Shown here piece by piece: positions 1 through 9,336 of a DNA stretch of 64,000 nt (its first letter is position 1; the number at the start of each line of letters is the position of its first letter). Under the pieces are notes generated by a model. That model did no database searches. It was not told the DNA's origin and saw only the letters and a list, made by a program, of their open reading frames with translations. The stretch is from Henriciella sp. (GTDB lineage Bacteria > Pseudomonadota > Alphaproteobacteria > Caulobacterales > Hyphomonadaceae): positions 310,001 through 374,000 of the forward strand of contig NZ_JAPYPG010000003.1 of the NCBI RefSeq assembly GCF_029937755.1, read 5' to 3'. A program made the translations under genes and the position numbers.

Positions 1-321
1 ATAGGCCCAGCGCTCCTGCTCGAAGCGGGAATAGGCCCGCACGCTGCCATCCTTGTGATACTCGCCAACCAGCATGGAAACCGGACCGTCGCCTTCGGCC
101 TGCGTCATGACGCGGCCCTCGAACTTCATGCCCGACCCGACAAGTGTGGCGAGGAGCAGCGCCTCACCAAGGATCTCGCCGAGGTGATCGGGATAGGCGT
201 GGCGCTGGAGAATCGGTGAGAGGGTCTTGCTTCCCATGCGCACGACCCGCCCGGCCACCGGCAGCGTTTCGGAGGAGAAGCTGGCAACATAATCTTCTGG
301 ATGCGAGGAGAGGGCACTCAA
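1..321 (-). CDS. hslO: Hsp33 redox-regulated chaperone, N-terminal part (cut by window edge)
   Basis: The reverse strand encodes the first 107 residues of an Hsp33-type holdase chaperone. Visible Hsp33 signatures are GRVVRMGSKTLSPIL, KFEGRVMTQAEGDGPVSMLV and VRAYSRFEQERWAY. The zinc-binding redox switch (CxC and CxxC) lies C-terminally, outside the window. No ATG is available: a TGA stop sits in frame eight codons upstream, so the best start is TTG at 321, preceded by an AAGGGA-like ribosome site about 9 bases upstream. Hsp33 is cytoplasmic and protects unfolded proteins under oxidative stress. The gene is divergent from the GGDEF-EAL gene; the 223-base gap between them shows no obvious structure. 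Confidence 0.85.
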   Translation of the reverse strand, partial: MSALSSHPEDYVASFSSETLPVAGRVVRMGSKTLSPILQRHAYPDHLGEILGEALLLATLVGSGMKFEGRVMTQAEGDGPVSMLVGEYHKDGSVRAYSRFEQERWAY

Positions 322-544
322 AACAGGATTTCCCTTGTTTCAATTCGCGGCACATGTGGCGGCACGCCCCCTGCGGGGCAAGAACGAGCCTGCAAAATCG
401 CGCAGCGGCCCCGTCCGACACAGCCGGGGAATCAAGCCAGAACTGTTGGAGGCATTACGATTGATGAAATCTGATCTATCGCTGTAAGGGGACTTTAAGC
501 GAAGTGTTCTATGGCTAAGCCTGACCTAATCGGGAACCGGGCTT

Positions 545-2527
545 TTGCTGCACAAACTGCAATCATTCATGCAGATCAAAGACGACGAGCGTGAGCTTAA
601 CCGGGCACGCTATCGTGCCCTCAGCCAACAGCTTCCGTTGATGTACGGCATCATCACCATCAACACGCTTGCCGTCGCCTACACCCATATCGAAATTGCG
701 CCCCTCTTCCTGACCTTGCTGGCCCCCGTCTTGCTGCTCGTTTTCGCGCTGGCCCGGACCGTCAAATATGTCGTTGGCCGTCAACGCCTCCTCAGCGACG
801 AGCAGATCGCCAAAAGCTTGCGGAATACGATCAAGCTGGTCATTCCGCTATCAGCTATATTCACCTTATGGGGCCTGTCTTTCTACCAGTATGGCGACGC
901 CCATCAGCACGCGCAGATCGTCTTCTTCATCGGCGTCACGACAATCGTCAGCGCCTTCTGCCTCATGCACCTGCGCCAGGCGGCCATGCTGCACCTGTTC
1001 ATCGTGTCCATCGCGACCTGTACTTTCCTGCTGACCTTTGGCGAACCTGTCCTGACGGCCATCGCGCTGAACCTTGGCGTGGTAACACCGGTTTTCGCGA
1101 CGCTTCTCCTGCAGTCGGAGAAGGACTTCGCCCGGATGATCCTCCAGAAGCGCCAACAACGCCAGCAGCACAGCAAGCTGCGCGCCCTCAATGAGGAAAA
1201 CAAGCGCCTTGCCAATACTGACAGTCTGACCGGGCTGGCCAACCGCCGCCAGTTCCTTGCTGAAATCGACGAATGCGTCAGCCGGCATGGCAAGCTCGGC
1301 AGTGAATTCGTGGTCGCCCTGCTGGATCTTGATGGCTTCAAGCCGATCAATGACGTTTTCGGACATCCTGCTGGCGATCAGGTCCTGGTCGATACGGCAG
1401 CGCGACTTCAGAAGCGTTTCAGCCACCTTCCCGTCCTGATTGCCCGTCTCGGCGGTGATGAGTTCGGCCTTCTCTTCCGTGATCCCGGAAACGACGAAGA
1501 AGTCATGACGCTTGCCCGGTCGGCCTGCGACGCTTTCCGTGATGCGTTCCGCTTCGAGGAAGGGGCCGCCAATCTCAGCGCCACCATCGGCATGGCCCGC
1601 TTCCCGGCCGCCGCCAACTCCCGCAGCCTGCTCTTCGATCGCGCCGACTATGCGCTGTATTACGCCAAGCAGAATGCGAAGTCGGAACCGGTTTTCTTCT
1701 CGCACGACCATGAGCGGCTCATCTTCGCCAACAGTGCCCTGGAACAGGCCCTGCGCCATGCCGACCTCGAAAAGGAAATGACGGTCGAGTTCCAGCCCGT
1801 GCTTGATCTCGAATATGGTAGCACGAAGGGCCTCGAGGCTCTGGCGCGCTGGTACTGCCCGACGCTCGGACGCATCCGGCCTGACCTCTTTATCAAGGCG
1901 GCGGAGAATATCGGCATGATGGGCCGGCTGACGGAAGTCCTGTTCACCAAGGCTCTCAAGGAAGCACGCAACTGGCCGGGAGACCTGACGCTCAGTTTCA
2001 ATCTTTCGGCGACCAGCCTGTCATCGGAGGCGCCTGTCCGGCGGCTGCTGTCGATCGCCGAACGCTCCGGCTTTCCCATGACACGCCTGATCTTCGAGAT
2101 CACGGAATCAGCCGTGATGAACGACTTCGAAAGCGCGATGGAGGTTCTCAACCTTATCCGTGAGTCCGGCGCCCATGTTGCCATCGACGATTTCGGCACC
2201 GGCTTCTCGTCGCTTGCCTATGTTCACCGCCTGCCCATCGACATCCTGAAGGTCGATCGCAGCTTCATCCGCGACCTGACGCGCAACGAGCGCAGTGCGA
2301 ACGTGCTCCGCTCGATCCTCGGCCTGTGTGAGAACCTGAAGATCGCCTGTATTGTCGAAGGCGTGGAAACCCAGGAGCAGTTCGATCTCGTCTGCGATCT
2401 CGGAGGGCGGTTCATCCAAGGCTACTATTACAGCAAGCCGCTGTCGGCCGGTGATGCCCACATGGTGCTCCAGATCGAATCCGACATGCAGGAGCCGCCG
2501 CTCCACGCGATTGGCGACCGCGCCTAG
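545..2527 (+). CDS. Membrane-bound GGDEF-EAL cyclic-di-GMP protein
   Basis: This 660-residue protein probably both makes and breaks cyclic di-GMP. Five or six hydrophobic segments (about residues 30-190) are followed by a short linker helix (195-225), a GGDEF domain with an intact GGDEF motif (303-307) and an EAL domain starting with an intact EALAR (431). The EAL domain also keeps FNLSA, EITES, DDFGTGFSS, LKVDRSFI and VEGVET, the residues expected for metal binding and catalysis. The RxxD product-inhibition site that usually precedes GGDEF is not present. The start is TTG at 545; ATG at 569 is the alternative and removes eight residues. It ends 4 bases into the convergent serine hydrolase gene. 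Confidence 0.9.
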   Translation: MLHKLQSFMQIKDDERELNRARYRALSQQLPLMYGIITINTLAVAYTHIEIAPLFLTLLAPVLLLVFALARTVKYVVGRQRLLSDEQIAKSLRNTIKLVIPLSAIFTLWGLSFYQYGDAHQHAQIVFFIGVTTIVSAFCLMHLRQAAMLHLFIVSIATCTFLLTFGEPVLTAIALNLGVVTPVFATLLLQSEKDFARMILQKRQQRQQHSKLRALNEENKRLANTDSLTGLANRRQFLAEIDECVSRHGKLGSEFVVALLDLDGFKPINDVFGHPAGDQVLVDTAARLQKRFSHLPVLIARLGGDEFGLLFRDPGNDEEVMTLARSACDAFRDAFRFEEGAANLSATIGMARFPAAANSRSLLFDRADYALYYAKQNAKSEPVFFSHDHERLIFANSALEQALRHADLEKEMTVEFQPVLDLEYGSTKGLEALARWYCPTLGRIRPDLFIKAAENIGMMGRLTEVLFTKALKEARNWPGDLTLSFNLSATSLSSEAPVRRLLSIAERSGFPMTRLIFEITESAVMNDFESAMEVLNLIRESGAHVAIDDFGTGFSSLAYVHRLPIDILKVDRSFIRDLTRNERSANVLRSILGLCENLKIACIVEGVETQEQFDLVCDLGGRFIQGYYYSKPLSAGDAHMVLQIESDMQEPPLHAIGDRA

Positions 2528-3726
2528 CGGATCCAGGCTCCTGGCGCATTGGTGCGATACCCTAGTGCCCGATAGGCCGCGTCGATCAGCGACTGGCCAC
2601 GCTCATTCATCAGCAGCCCCTGCCCCATCTGCGTCATCGTATAGCTGAAAGCCATGCCGCATTCCGGGTCGGCGAAACCGATATGACCGCCAGCCCCCAC
2701 ATGTCCGAAGGCCCGCTCCCCGATAATCGCTGACTCCCGTCGTCCGACGCGCTGGCCCCGATTATCCATCGACTTCATGAAGCCCGATGCAAAGCGGGTC
2801 GGGACCAGCAGCGTTGCGTCCTGCTGTGTGGCCGTCGAGACCATGGACATGGCGTGCAGCCGGTCAGCTGACACCAGTGACCCGTCATTGCAGGCGAGCG
2901 GTGTATACATCGCCACCTGGCCACGCGCATTCGAAATGCCGCCAGCCCCGCCGATCTCTGCCTTGTGGGCCGCCGGATCATTCGGATGCCAGCCACCATT
3001 ATTGGTGAATGACAGCGCCTGGATCGAGTCCGGCTTGGTGAGGAGCCGCTTGGTGAAATCGGACGGGATGTCATCGGGCTTCGGCTCATAAGCGATGATC
3101 GGTGCGATGTGGGGCGAGACATCATCCGGCAGGCCGATCCAGAAGTCCGCCCCGGTCGGCCCTGCGACCTCATCGGCGAAGAACTGGCCGAGCGACTTGC
3201 CGGACACGCGGCGGACAAGTTCCCCCACCGTCCAGCCGAAATTGACCATGTGATAGCCATTGCGCGTGCCCGGTTCCCAGAACGCTTCCTCGTCTTCGAG
3301 GCGCTTGATCATGTAGTCCCAGTCATAGAACCCGCCCTTCTTCACCGGCTCACGCAGGGCAGGAAGCGCGCTCTCATGATTGAGCATCATCTGGACGGTG
3401 GTGTTCTCTTTCCCGTTCTTTGCGAATTCCGGCCAGTATTTCGCGACCGGCGCATGGAGTTCCAGCTCGCCGCGGTCGACGAGGATGTGAGCGCACAGGG
3501 CGACAGCGGCCTTGGTGCACGAGAAGACGATGGAGACGGTGTTTTCCTGCCAGGCGTCTCCGGTTGCAGGATCTGCAACACCGCCCCAGAGATCGACCAC
3601 GGTTTCACCGTTCACGCTGACGCAGACCGAAGCGCCCGACTCCCCGCGCTCTTCGAAATTGCGAGCAAACTCTTCTTTCAGTGCAGCGAACTTCGCATCG
3701 CACGCGCCATTCACGGTGTCTGCCAT
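2524..3726 (-). CDS. Serine hydrolase of the beta-lactamase (class C/EstB) family
   Basis: A 400-residue protein of the PF00144 beta-lactamase/esterase family. The SxxK nucleophile motif is SCTK in the segment FSCTKAAVALCAH, and YHMVNFGW supplies the downstream Tyr motif. No signal peptide is apparent, which fits cytoplasmic carboxylesterases of this family (EstB-like) better than a periplasmic antibiotic-hydrolysing enzyme. The natural substrate cannot be told from sequence. It is a single gene, convergent with the GGDEF-EAL gene with a 4-base overlap of the stop regions. Confidence 0.85.
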   Translation of the reverse strand: MADTVNGACDAKFAALKEEFARNFEERGESGASVCVSVNGETVVDLWGGVADPATGDAWQENTVSIVFSCTKAAVALCAHILVDRGELELHAPVAKYWPEFAKNGKENTTVQMMLNHESALPALREPVKKGGFYDWDYMIKRLEDEEAFWEPGTRNGYHMVNFGWTVGELVRRVSGKSLGQFFADEVAGPTGADFWIGLPDDVSPHIAPIIAYEPKPDDIPSDFTKRLLTKPDSIQALSFTNNGGWHPNDPAAHKAEIGGAGGISNARGQVAMYTPLACNDGSLVSADRLHAMSMVSTATQQDATLLVPTRFASGFMKSMDNRGQRVGRRESAIIGERAFGHVGAGGHIGFADPECGMAFSYTMTQMGQGLLMNERGQSLIDAAYRALGYRTNAPGAWIR

Positions 3727-3815
3727 GACAACGCCTCCCTTCCCTCAATCTGTTTTGGAAACACTGAGCCGAAGCCCGTTCGGCTTGCAACAGCGACCTT
3801 GCGGAAAGCCCGCCG

Positions 3816-4418
3816 TCAAAAGAAGAAGAAATAGACCACGAAGCCGACAAAAAGCAGCACGCCCGAAATCATCAGCTCGGACTCGTGCTTCTCAAGCAGA
3901 TCCTCTGCGCGCTCGCCGACCAGCATCACCAGGAAGGCCAGCGCAAAATAGCGGATCGAGCGTGACAGCGTAACGGCGATGGTGAAGAGGGCGATGTTGT
4001 AACCGGCTGCGCCGGCGGCGGCGACCCCCACCTGGAAAGGAAAGGGCGTAATCCCGATCATGAACAGCGTCGCAAAGCCATCGGACCTCAGCTTGTCCAG
4101 CGTGTTCTGATAGGCCTGCTCGGCATCGAACATGCTGACAAGCGGCTGGATCGCATCATCGGCAAAGGCAGCGCCGAGCCAGTACATGACAAGTCCACCA
4201 AGCACGTTGCCGAGCAGGAGTGCGGCGGCAACAAGCCAGGCTGTCTTCCGACGCAAGACCATGATTGGCAGGAAGACCGGCTCCATGGGTACCACAACGA
4301 TTGTGTTCTCGATAAATCCGATCAGCACGGATACCGGTAGCGACCATGGGCCCTCGCCCCAGTCGGAAATCTTCTGGCGAAGCGTCTTCTTGCTCTTGCG
4401 GGGCGCGGTCTCGGACAT
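3816..4418 (-). CDS. VTT-domain (SNARE-associated/YqaA-like) membrane protein
   Basis: A 200-residue integral membrane protein of the DedA/VTT superfamily. The VTT core is visible as GFIENTIVVVPMEPVFLP and GITPFPFQVGVAAAGAAG, followed by an Arg-containing hydrophobic segment and a last helix ending in a run of four Phe. DedA-type proteins are proposed lipid or ion transporters involved in membrane homeostasis; the actual substrate here is unknown. It lies downstream of nothing on its strand and ends 89 bases from the start of the serine hydrolase gene. Confidence 0.8.
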   Translation of the reverse strand: MSETAPRKSKKTLRQKISDWGEGPWSLPVSVLIGFIENTIVVVPMEPVFLPIMVLRRKTAWLVAAALLLGNVLGGLVMYWLGAAFADDAIQPLVSMFDAEQAYQNTLDKLRSDGFATLFMIGITPFPFQVGVAAAGAAGYNIALFTIAVTLSRSIRYFALAFLVMLVGERAEDLLEKHESELMISGVLLFVGFVVYFFFF

Positions 4419-4588
4419 CTGCTTTTCAAACGGCCTTCCTTCGGCAGCGTTCCCCGGTTTGTCTGTAATAGCCAGCCAGCATCATCGGCCCCTATTGCCA
4501 CAGCGCCTGCATGCGCTACTTCCGCATCGCTGACGCTGACAACCGGATCCTGCCCGTGGCCTCACCTACGCTCGACAAAGTCTACCGT

Positions 4589-5875
4589 ATGCTCACCTCC
4601 GAGGATGAGGGCCGCGTCTGCCGCGATATTCCCGAGAGCGCCTGCAATCACCAGCCGCAGAATTTCCTGACCCACATCGTGTCGCTCGGAGCCACCAAGA
4701 CGGCTGACGGGCTCATTGATCCAAAGCTCGTTCTGTCCTGGCTGCTGACCCAGCTCGGCACGCCGGCAGCCTTCATCGGCCTGCTCGTGCCTGTGCGCGA
4801 AGCCGGTGCCCTGCTGCCGCAACTCTTCACCGCCGCATGGCTGCGCACCCTGCCGCAGCGCAAATGGGCCTGGGCCGCCGGCAGCGTGGTTCAGGGTCTG
4901 GCGGCCATCTGCATAGCGATCGCAGCGCTGACCCTTGAGGGCGTGGCCGCGGGCATCGCCATTGTCTCGGCGCTCGCCGTCCTCGCGCTGGCGCGAAGCG
5001 TTTGCTCGGTCACCTACAAGGACGTGCTCGGCAAGACGGTTTCGAAATCCCGTCGCGGCACAGCGACCGGAGCGGCGGCCTCCGTCTCGGCCCTGTTCGT
5101 CATTCTGTTTGGTCTGGCCCTCGCCTCAGGGGTCTTTGAGCGTATGGCCCTCGTCCCTTCGGCAATCTTCGTCGCGGGTGGCCTGTGGCTGATGGCGGCC
5201 CTGCTCTTTTCCACACTGCAGGAAGAAGCAGGCTCGACCGAAGGTGGGCGCAATCCGCTACGTGCGGCATGGCAGAACTTTTCCCTGCTCGCAAAGGACG
5301 CACAGCTCAGGCGCTTCATCGCGACACGCGGGCTGCTCATCTCGACCGCCCTTGCCCCGCCTTTCATGGTGGCACTGTCGGCAAGGGAGAGCGCAGAGAA
5401 TGCGTTTGGCGGTCTCGGCCTGCTGGTCGTCGCGTCCGCCGGTGCGTCGCTGCTGAGTTCCTATGTCTGGGGACGGCTGGCAGACCGGTCGAGCCGCAAG
5501 GTCCTGATCTTCTCAGCCATCGCAGCGACGATCGCCCTGGCCGCCACGCTTGGCCTCGAGACGGCCGGGCTTCTGGGCACGGTGTGGGCGCTGCCGCTTG
5601 TCATCTTTGCGCTGATGATCGCCTATCAGGGCGTACGCCTTGGCCGTTCGACGCATCTGGTCGACATGGCCACACAGGAAACGCGGGCGGCCTATACAGC
5701 GCTCTCCAACACGATCATCGGCCTCCTGCTCGCGCTTGGCGGCGGATTCAGCCTGCTGGCGGAGTATGGCGGCGTCGCCATCGTAATTGGCGTTCTGGGT
5801 GTAATGAGCGCGGCGGCCGCTATTGTGGCTCTTGGACTGGATGAAGTTCAGGAAAGATCAGGCGCTGACACTTGA
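4589..5875 (+). CDS. Major facilitator superfamily transporter
   Basis: A polytopic protein of about 428 residues with roughly 12 hydrophobic segments. The region GLLVPVREAGALLPQL followed by RKWAWAAGSVVQG matches an alphaproteobacterial MFS subfamily whose members begin with an acidic stretch followed by RVCRDIPE. On that basis the ATG at 4589 (MLTSEDEGR) is preferred over the ATG at 4511, which would add 26 residues. The substrate is unknown. The cytochrome c gene starts 12 bases after its stop, so the two may be co-transcribed. Confidence 0.8.
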   Translation: MLTSEDEGRVCRDIPESACNHQPQNFLTHIVSLGATKTADGLIDPKLVLSWLLTQLGTPAAFIGLLVPVREAGALLPQLFTAAWLRTLPQRKWAWAAGSVVQGLAAICIAIAALTLEGVAAGIAIVSALAVLALARSVCSVTYKDVLGKTVSKSRRGTATGAAASVSALFVILFGLALASGVFERMALVPSAIFVAGGLWLMAALLFSTLQEEAGSTEGGRNPLRAAWQNFSLLAKDAQLRRFIATRGLLISTALAPPFMVALSARESAENAFGGLGLLVVASAGASLLSSYVWGRLADRSSRKVLIFSAIAATIALAATLGLETAGLLGTVWALPLVIFALMIAYQGVRLGRSTHLVDMATQETRAAYTALSNTIIGLLLALGGGFSLLAEYGGVAIVIGVLGVMSAAAAIVALGLDEVQERSGADT

Positions 5876-5887
5876 TTGCCGTGAAAA

Positions 5888-6265
5888 ATGGCGCACCCTG
5901 CGCGCATGAGACTTGCCACGATTCTGCTTACCGCTGCGCTCTGCGCCTGTTCCGGCCCCGCTAACGACGAGCCGGAGGCCACGACCGGGGACGTCACCGA
6001 GACCGGCCTTGTCGCACAGGGCCGGCAAATCGCTGAAAAGAACTGTGCCGAGTGTCACGCGCTCGATGCGACGTCTGACAGCACGCACGAGCAGGCGCCG
6101 CCCTTCCGCACCCTGTCCCAGCGCTATCCCATCGACAGCCTGCAGGAGGCCCTCGCGGAGGGCATTGTGGTCGGCCACGAAGATATGCCGGAATTCAGCT
6201 TCGATCCGGACGATATCGATGCGTTGATCGCCTTCATCGAGAGTATTCAGACCGAAGACGGCTGA
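5888..6265 (+). CDS. Single-heme c-type cytochrome lipoprotein
   Basis: A 125-residue protein with a signal sequence and lipobox (LCAC), so it is probably anchored to a membrane on the periplasmic side. The heme-binding motif CAECH begins at residue 53, and Met in GHEDMPEF is the likely distal ligand, giving a class I cytochrome c. The ATG at 5906 (MRLATILL) is a credible alternative start. It would carry electrons in the periplasm; the partner is not shown by the neighbours. Its 3' end overlaps the convergent AI-2E family gene by 19 bases. Confidence 0.85.
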   Translation: MAHPARMRLATILLTAALCACSGPANDEPEATTGDVTETGLVAQGRQIAEKNCAECHALDATSDSTHEQAPPFRTLSQRYPIDSLQEALAEGIVVGHEDMPEFSFDPDDIDALIAFIESIQTEDG

Positions 6266-7488
6266 GCGGACGGATCGCGTTCGAGGTCTTCGTCAATCTG
6301 CTCACGCGTCGAGACCTGTTCCTCCACTTCCTCAAGCGTCTGCGGCTCATTCGGGTGACAGGCATCGCTGCCGTCATCCATGACCCCTTGCACGACCTGA
6401 TCATCCTCCATGTCGCAGGGCTTGCGGCCTTCGAGGAAGGTATTCAGCCAGGACAGTTCCGAGTTGCGCTCCGAAAACGCCTTGAGCGCAATCAGCATGG
6501 GCGTCGACAGGAACATGCCAACAAAAGACCAGAGCCAGGCCCAGAAGGCGATGGAGAGGAAAACCGCGACCGCATTCAGCCGCAGGCGCCGGCCGACGGC
6601 GACCGGCGTAATGAATTGTCCTTCCGCGGAGTTTATCAGCCAGTAGGCAAAGGGCGGCGCCAGAGACAGCCAGAAATTGTCATACGTCACCACGCCCATC
6701 ATGAAGGCGAATACAATGCCGATGATCGAGCCGACATAGGGGATGTAGTTCAACGCAAAGGCCGCCACACCGAAGAAGACCGGGTCCGGCATCCCGAGCA
6801 GCCACATGGCAACACCAACGAGAATGCCGAGCGCGGCGTTGATGCCCGTAATGGTGAGGAAATAGGTCGATAGCTGCCGCTCCATATCGCGGGCAATCAT
6901 CAGCGCCTTCCGCTTGGCACTGAGGTTCGGCATGACCTCGACGAGCTTTTCATAGAACATGTCGCCTGACGCGATGAGGAAGGTGGCCAGCACGATGGCG
7001 AGGCCAACCTGGCCGGCAACATAGGGCGTCGTCTGCGCCCACAGGCTGAAGATACCCTCTTCGCGCACCACGACACGCTCGGGTGCCTCCGGGGCCGATT
7101 GCTGCATCTCCTCCAGCTGCTGTCCCGCCTGGCGTACCGGTTCGAGAACCCCGGTCATCTCGTTGACCCGTTCCTGCACCTTGTTCATCAGCTGGGGCTC
7201 GTCGCTGACAATCGTCGCCAGCGAACTCGAGACCATGAAAAGCAGGATCGCGCTGATCGCGCAGAAGACGATCATGATGATCCCGGCGGCGAAACCTGGG
7301 CCGATCCCCACCTTGCCGAGCGCCCGGCGGATCGGACTCAGGATCAGCGCCAGCAGCAGAGCAAAGACGACGGGAATAAAGAAAGACTGGGCGAAGGATA
7401 GCGCCGCAACGGCCATCATCACGAACAGGCCAATAATGGCCCAATGTGTCGCCGCCTCAGGCCGAACTGGCAAAAAACCCTGTTTCAA
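6247..7488 (-). CDS. AI-2E family transporter (PF01594, PerM/YdiK type)
   Basis: A 413-residue membrane protein with the eight-helix layout of the AI-2E exporter family. Two N-terminal hydrophobic pairs are followed by a soluble segment (about residues 95-160), then the conserved core with ALNYIPYVGSIIG and a final helix pair. The acidic C-terminal tail of about 60 residues is longer than usual and lacks a recognisable domain. Family members are annotated as autoinducer-2 or ion exporters, but most have no proven substrate. No quorum-sensing genes lie nearby. Confidence 0.85.
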   Translation of the reverse strand: MKQGFLPVRPEAATHWAIIGLFVMMAVAALSFAQSFFIPVVFALLLALILSPIRRALGKVGIGPGFAAGIIMIVFCAISAILLFMVSSSLATIVSDEPQLMNKVQERVNEMTGVLEPVRQAGQQLEEMQQSAPEAPERVVVREEGIFSLWAQTTPYVAGQVGLAIVLATFLIASGDMFYEKLVEVMPNLSAKRKALMIARDMERQLSTYFLTITGINAALGILVGVAMWLLGMPDPVFFGVAAFALNYIPYVGSIIGIVFAFMMGVVTYDNFWLSLAPPFAYWLINSAEGQFITPVAVGRRLRLNAVAVFLSIAFWAWLWSFVGMFLSTPMLIALKAFSERNSELSWLNTFLEGRKPCDMEDDQVVQGVMDDGSDACHPNEPQTLEEVEEQVSTREQIDEDLERDPSAQPSSV

Positions 7489-7658
7489 GAAGACTGCCCT
7501 GACTCATCCCGGCCGGCGCCAGCAGGGCAACAGCCATCCCACTCTTAACGGACTGCAATGCAAGCCGGTTCCCTCTTCACACTGTAGCTCGCGAGCCGTT
7601 CCCCTCCAGCGCTGATCGGTGCTAGCAAGCAAAGGGGGGAAGCGAGCGGGAACGGGAC

Positions 7659-8522
7659 ATGACCACGCCATTCCGATGGAGCTTTGACAAACGCGAACAG
7701 CTCGGCAGCTGGATCGAAGATGTACCCGGTTTTCACAAACCGCACCGGGAAGACATCGATGCCCTTCGTTCTGCCGCCGCCCGCATCCTCGCCATGAGCG
7801 ACGGCGCCGATCTCGCCTTCATCGGGCGGTCGCCCGAGAACTTCAATGACTATCTCTGTGGATGCTTCAGCGACCTGGAGAGCGTCCCCTCTCTCAATCT
7901 TGTGCCTTTCTCGATGCGCTGGATCGGTCAGGGCGAAGCGGCCTCCATCCCCACCCACAAGTTCAGCGGCCTTCGTGAAGCGCTGGAAGCGCGCGGCCTG
8001 TCCCCGGCGCGCATCGCAACGGCAGACAGGCCAACCGCGCTTGTCGACATGGTGGCCTATGGCGGTACGATGGAAGCGCTGGTCAAAGTCCTCCACCGTA
8101 TGGCGGCAGAGGATGGGACCGACTGGAATGCCGTGCAGCGGCGGCTGAAGATCATAGGTCTGACCACCCGCAAGAAGAACAGTCCGAACACCTGGCGCTG
8201 GCAGCAGAACCAGACATGGCTCGACCTTGTTCCTGACGCCAACATCAAGAACGTCTCCGCGCCAGCGGGCTTCATCTTCCTGATTGCAAATGGACAGGAC
8301 AAGGTCACGCGCTCCTTCCACTATGGCCGCTGGGACAGCGATGAGGCAGGCGCTGACACACCGGATGAAGAGCAGCGCCGCGCCATGAAACTCGCCGCAT
8401 GGCTTTACGACCTTGGCGGGACGCGCGAGGAGCGCCAGCGGCTGTCCAGCCTCATCACGAAGCGTCCGGAGATGAAGCAGCCCGCCACCCGCGCCCTCGT
8501 CTCGGCCTTGCGCAGGATATGA
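7659..8522 (+). CDS. Uncharacterized protein with phosphoribosyltransferase-like motif
   Basis: A 287-residue cytoplasmic protein that I do not recognise as a named family. The segment TALVDMVAYGGTMEAL resembles the PRPP-binding loop of type I phosphoribosyltransferases (acidic/hydrophobic residues followed by a GGT turn), and an earlier hydrophobic strand ends in FIGRSPENFNDYL. The C-terminal half carries TTRKKNSPNTWRWQQ and a Trp-rich stretch. The PRTase assignment is inference from one motif; fold and substrate are open. No operon partner is evident; the barrel protein follows with its own likely start 68 bases later. Confidence 0.55.
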   Translation: MTTPFRWSFDKREQLGSWIEDVPGFHKPHREDIDALRSAAARILAMSDGADLAFIGRSPENFNDYLCGCFSDLESVPSLNLVPFSMRWIGQGEAASIPTHKFSGLREALEARGLSPARIATADRPTALVDMVAYGGTMEALVKVLHRMAAEDGTDWNAVQRRLKIIGLTTRKKNSPNTWRWQQNQTWLDLVPDANIKNVSAPAGFIFLIANGQDKVTRSFHYGRWDSDEAGADTPDEEQRRAMKLAAWLYDLGGTREERQRLSSLITKRPEMKQPATRALVSALRRI

Positions 8523-8590
8523 CGTCAACGGAGTAATTGACACATAAACGTCATGAAGTAAGCCGGTGCCAATCTTATCTCGGACCGGAC

Positions 8591-9334
8591 ATGCGATTCT
8601 TGCAAGGAACAGGAAAACCGTTTGCCCCCGCCTTGGCTGCTATGGGGGCTCTCTGCGCCCAGACCGCAACGGCACAGAATACGTCTTCGATCTCCTCCCC
8701 GACCGTAACCGCGGGTGACCGGAGCGTCGAGTACCGGTTTGGCTGGGTGCCCGGCGAGGACGGCCTGGATGACAGCTTTGCGCATCGCTTCGACTACGGG
8801 TTCTCTCTCAATTCCCGCAGCAGCCTGAAACTGAATGCCCGGTTCGAGGAAAAGCCGGGAAGTGACCTACGCTTCGACAATTTCAATGTCGAATACCTCA
8901 TGGAACTGACCCCGGAGACAGCAAAGGTCTGGCAAAGCGGCATCCGCTTTGATGCGCGTATTTCCAACGGGCCGGATTCCGAACGCATCGGTATCGACTG
9001 GCTGAACCGCTGGCGGTTGACGGACCGGGTCCAGGCCCGCGGCATGTTGATCGCAACACGGTCTTTTGGCGGCAATGCGGATGACGCAATAGCCTTCGAA
9101 GCCCGCTCAAGTCTGTCGGTCAAACTGAACGGCGATTACGACTTGGCCGTGCTCGGCTTCTTCGATTTCGGAACCAGCGACAACTTCACGCTTGATGACC
9201 AGACCCGGCAAGTCGGCCCGACAATCAGCGGGCCGCTTGGCAATGGCTGGTCATGGACGGCGGGCAACCTGTTCGGCCTGTCAGACGATGCGCCGGACAA
9301 TGATGTCCGGCTCTGGATCTCGAGGGACTTCTAG
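8591..9334 (+). CDS. Exported beta-barrel-like outer membrane protein, unknown function
   Basis: A 247-residue protein. The ATG at 8591 gives a classical signal peptide (MRFLQGTGKPFAPALAAMGA, cleavage near TATA-Q), so it is preferred to the TTG at 8537, which adds 18 polar residues. The mature part alternates polar and hydrophobic residues in short strands joined by acidic turns and ends in Phe, as outer-membrane beta-barrels do. Trp/Tyr/Phe residues flank many strands. No specific porin family is recognised. Its stop lies 2 bases from the convergent alcohol dehydrogenase stop. Confidence 0.6.
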   Translation: MRFLQGTGKPFAPALAAMGALCAQTATAQNTSSISSPTVTAGDRSVEYRFGWVPGEDGLDDSFAHRFDYGFSLNSRSSLKLNARFEEKPGSDLRFDNFNVEYLMELTPETAKVWQSGIRFDARISNGPDSERIGIDWLNRWRLTDRVQARGMLIATRSFGGNADDAIAFEARSSLSVKLNGDYDLAVLGFFDFGTSDNFTLDDQTRQVGPTISGPLGNGWSWTAGNLFGLSDDAPDNDVRLWISRDF

Positions 9335-9336
9335 AC

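Noticed and set aside
6355-6873. 172-residue plus-strand frame over the AI-2E family gene
   Set aside because: Antisense of a conserved membrane protein; no domain or ribosome site.
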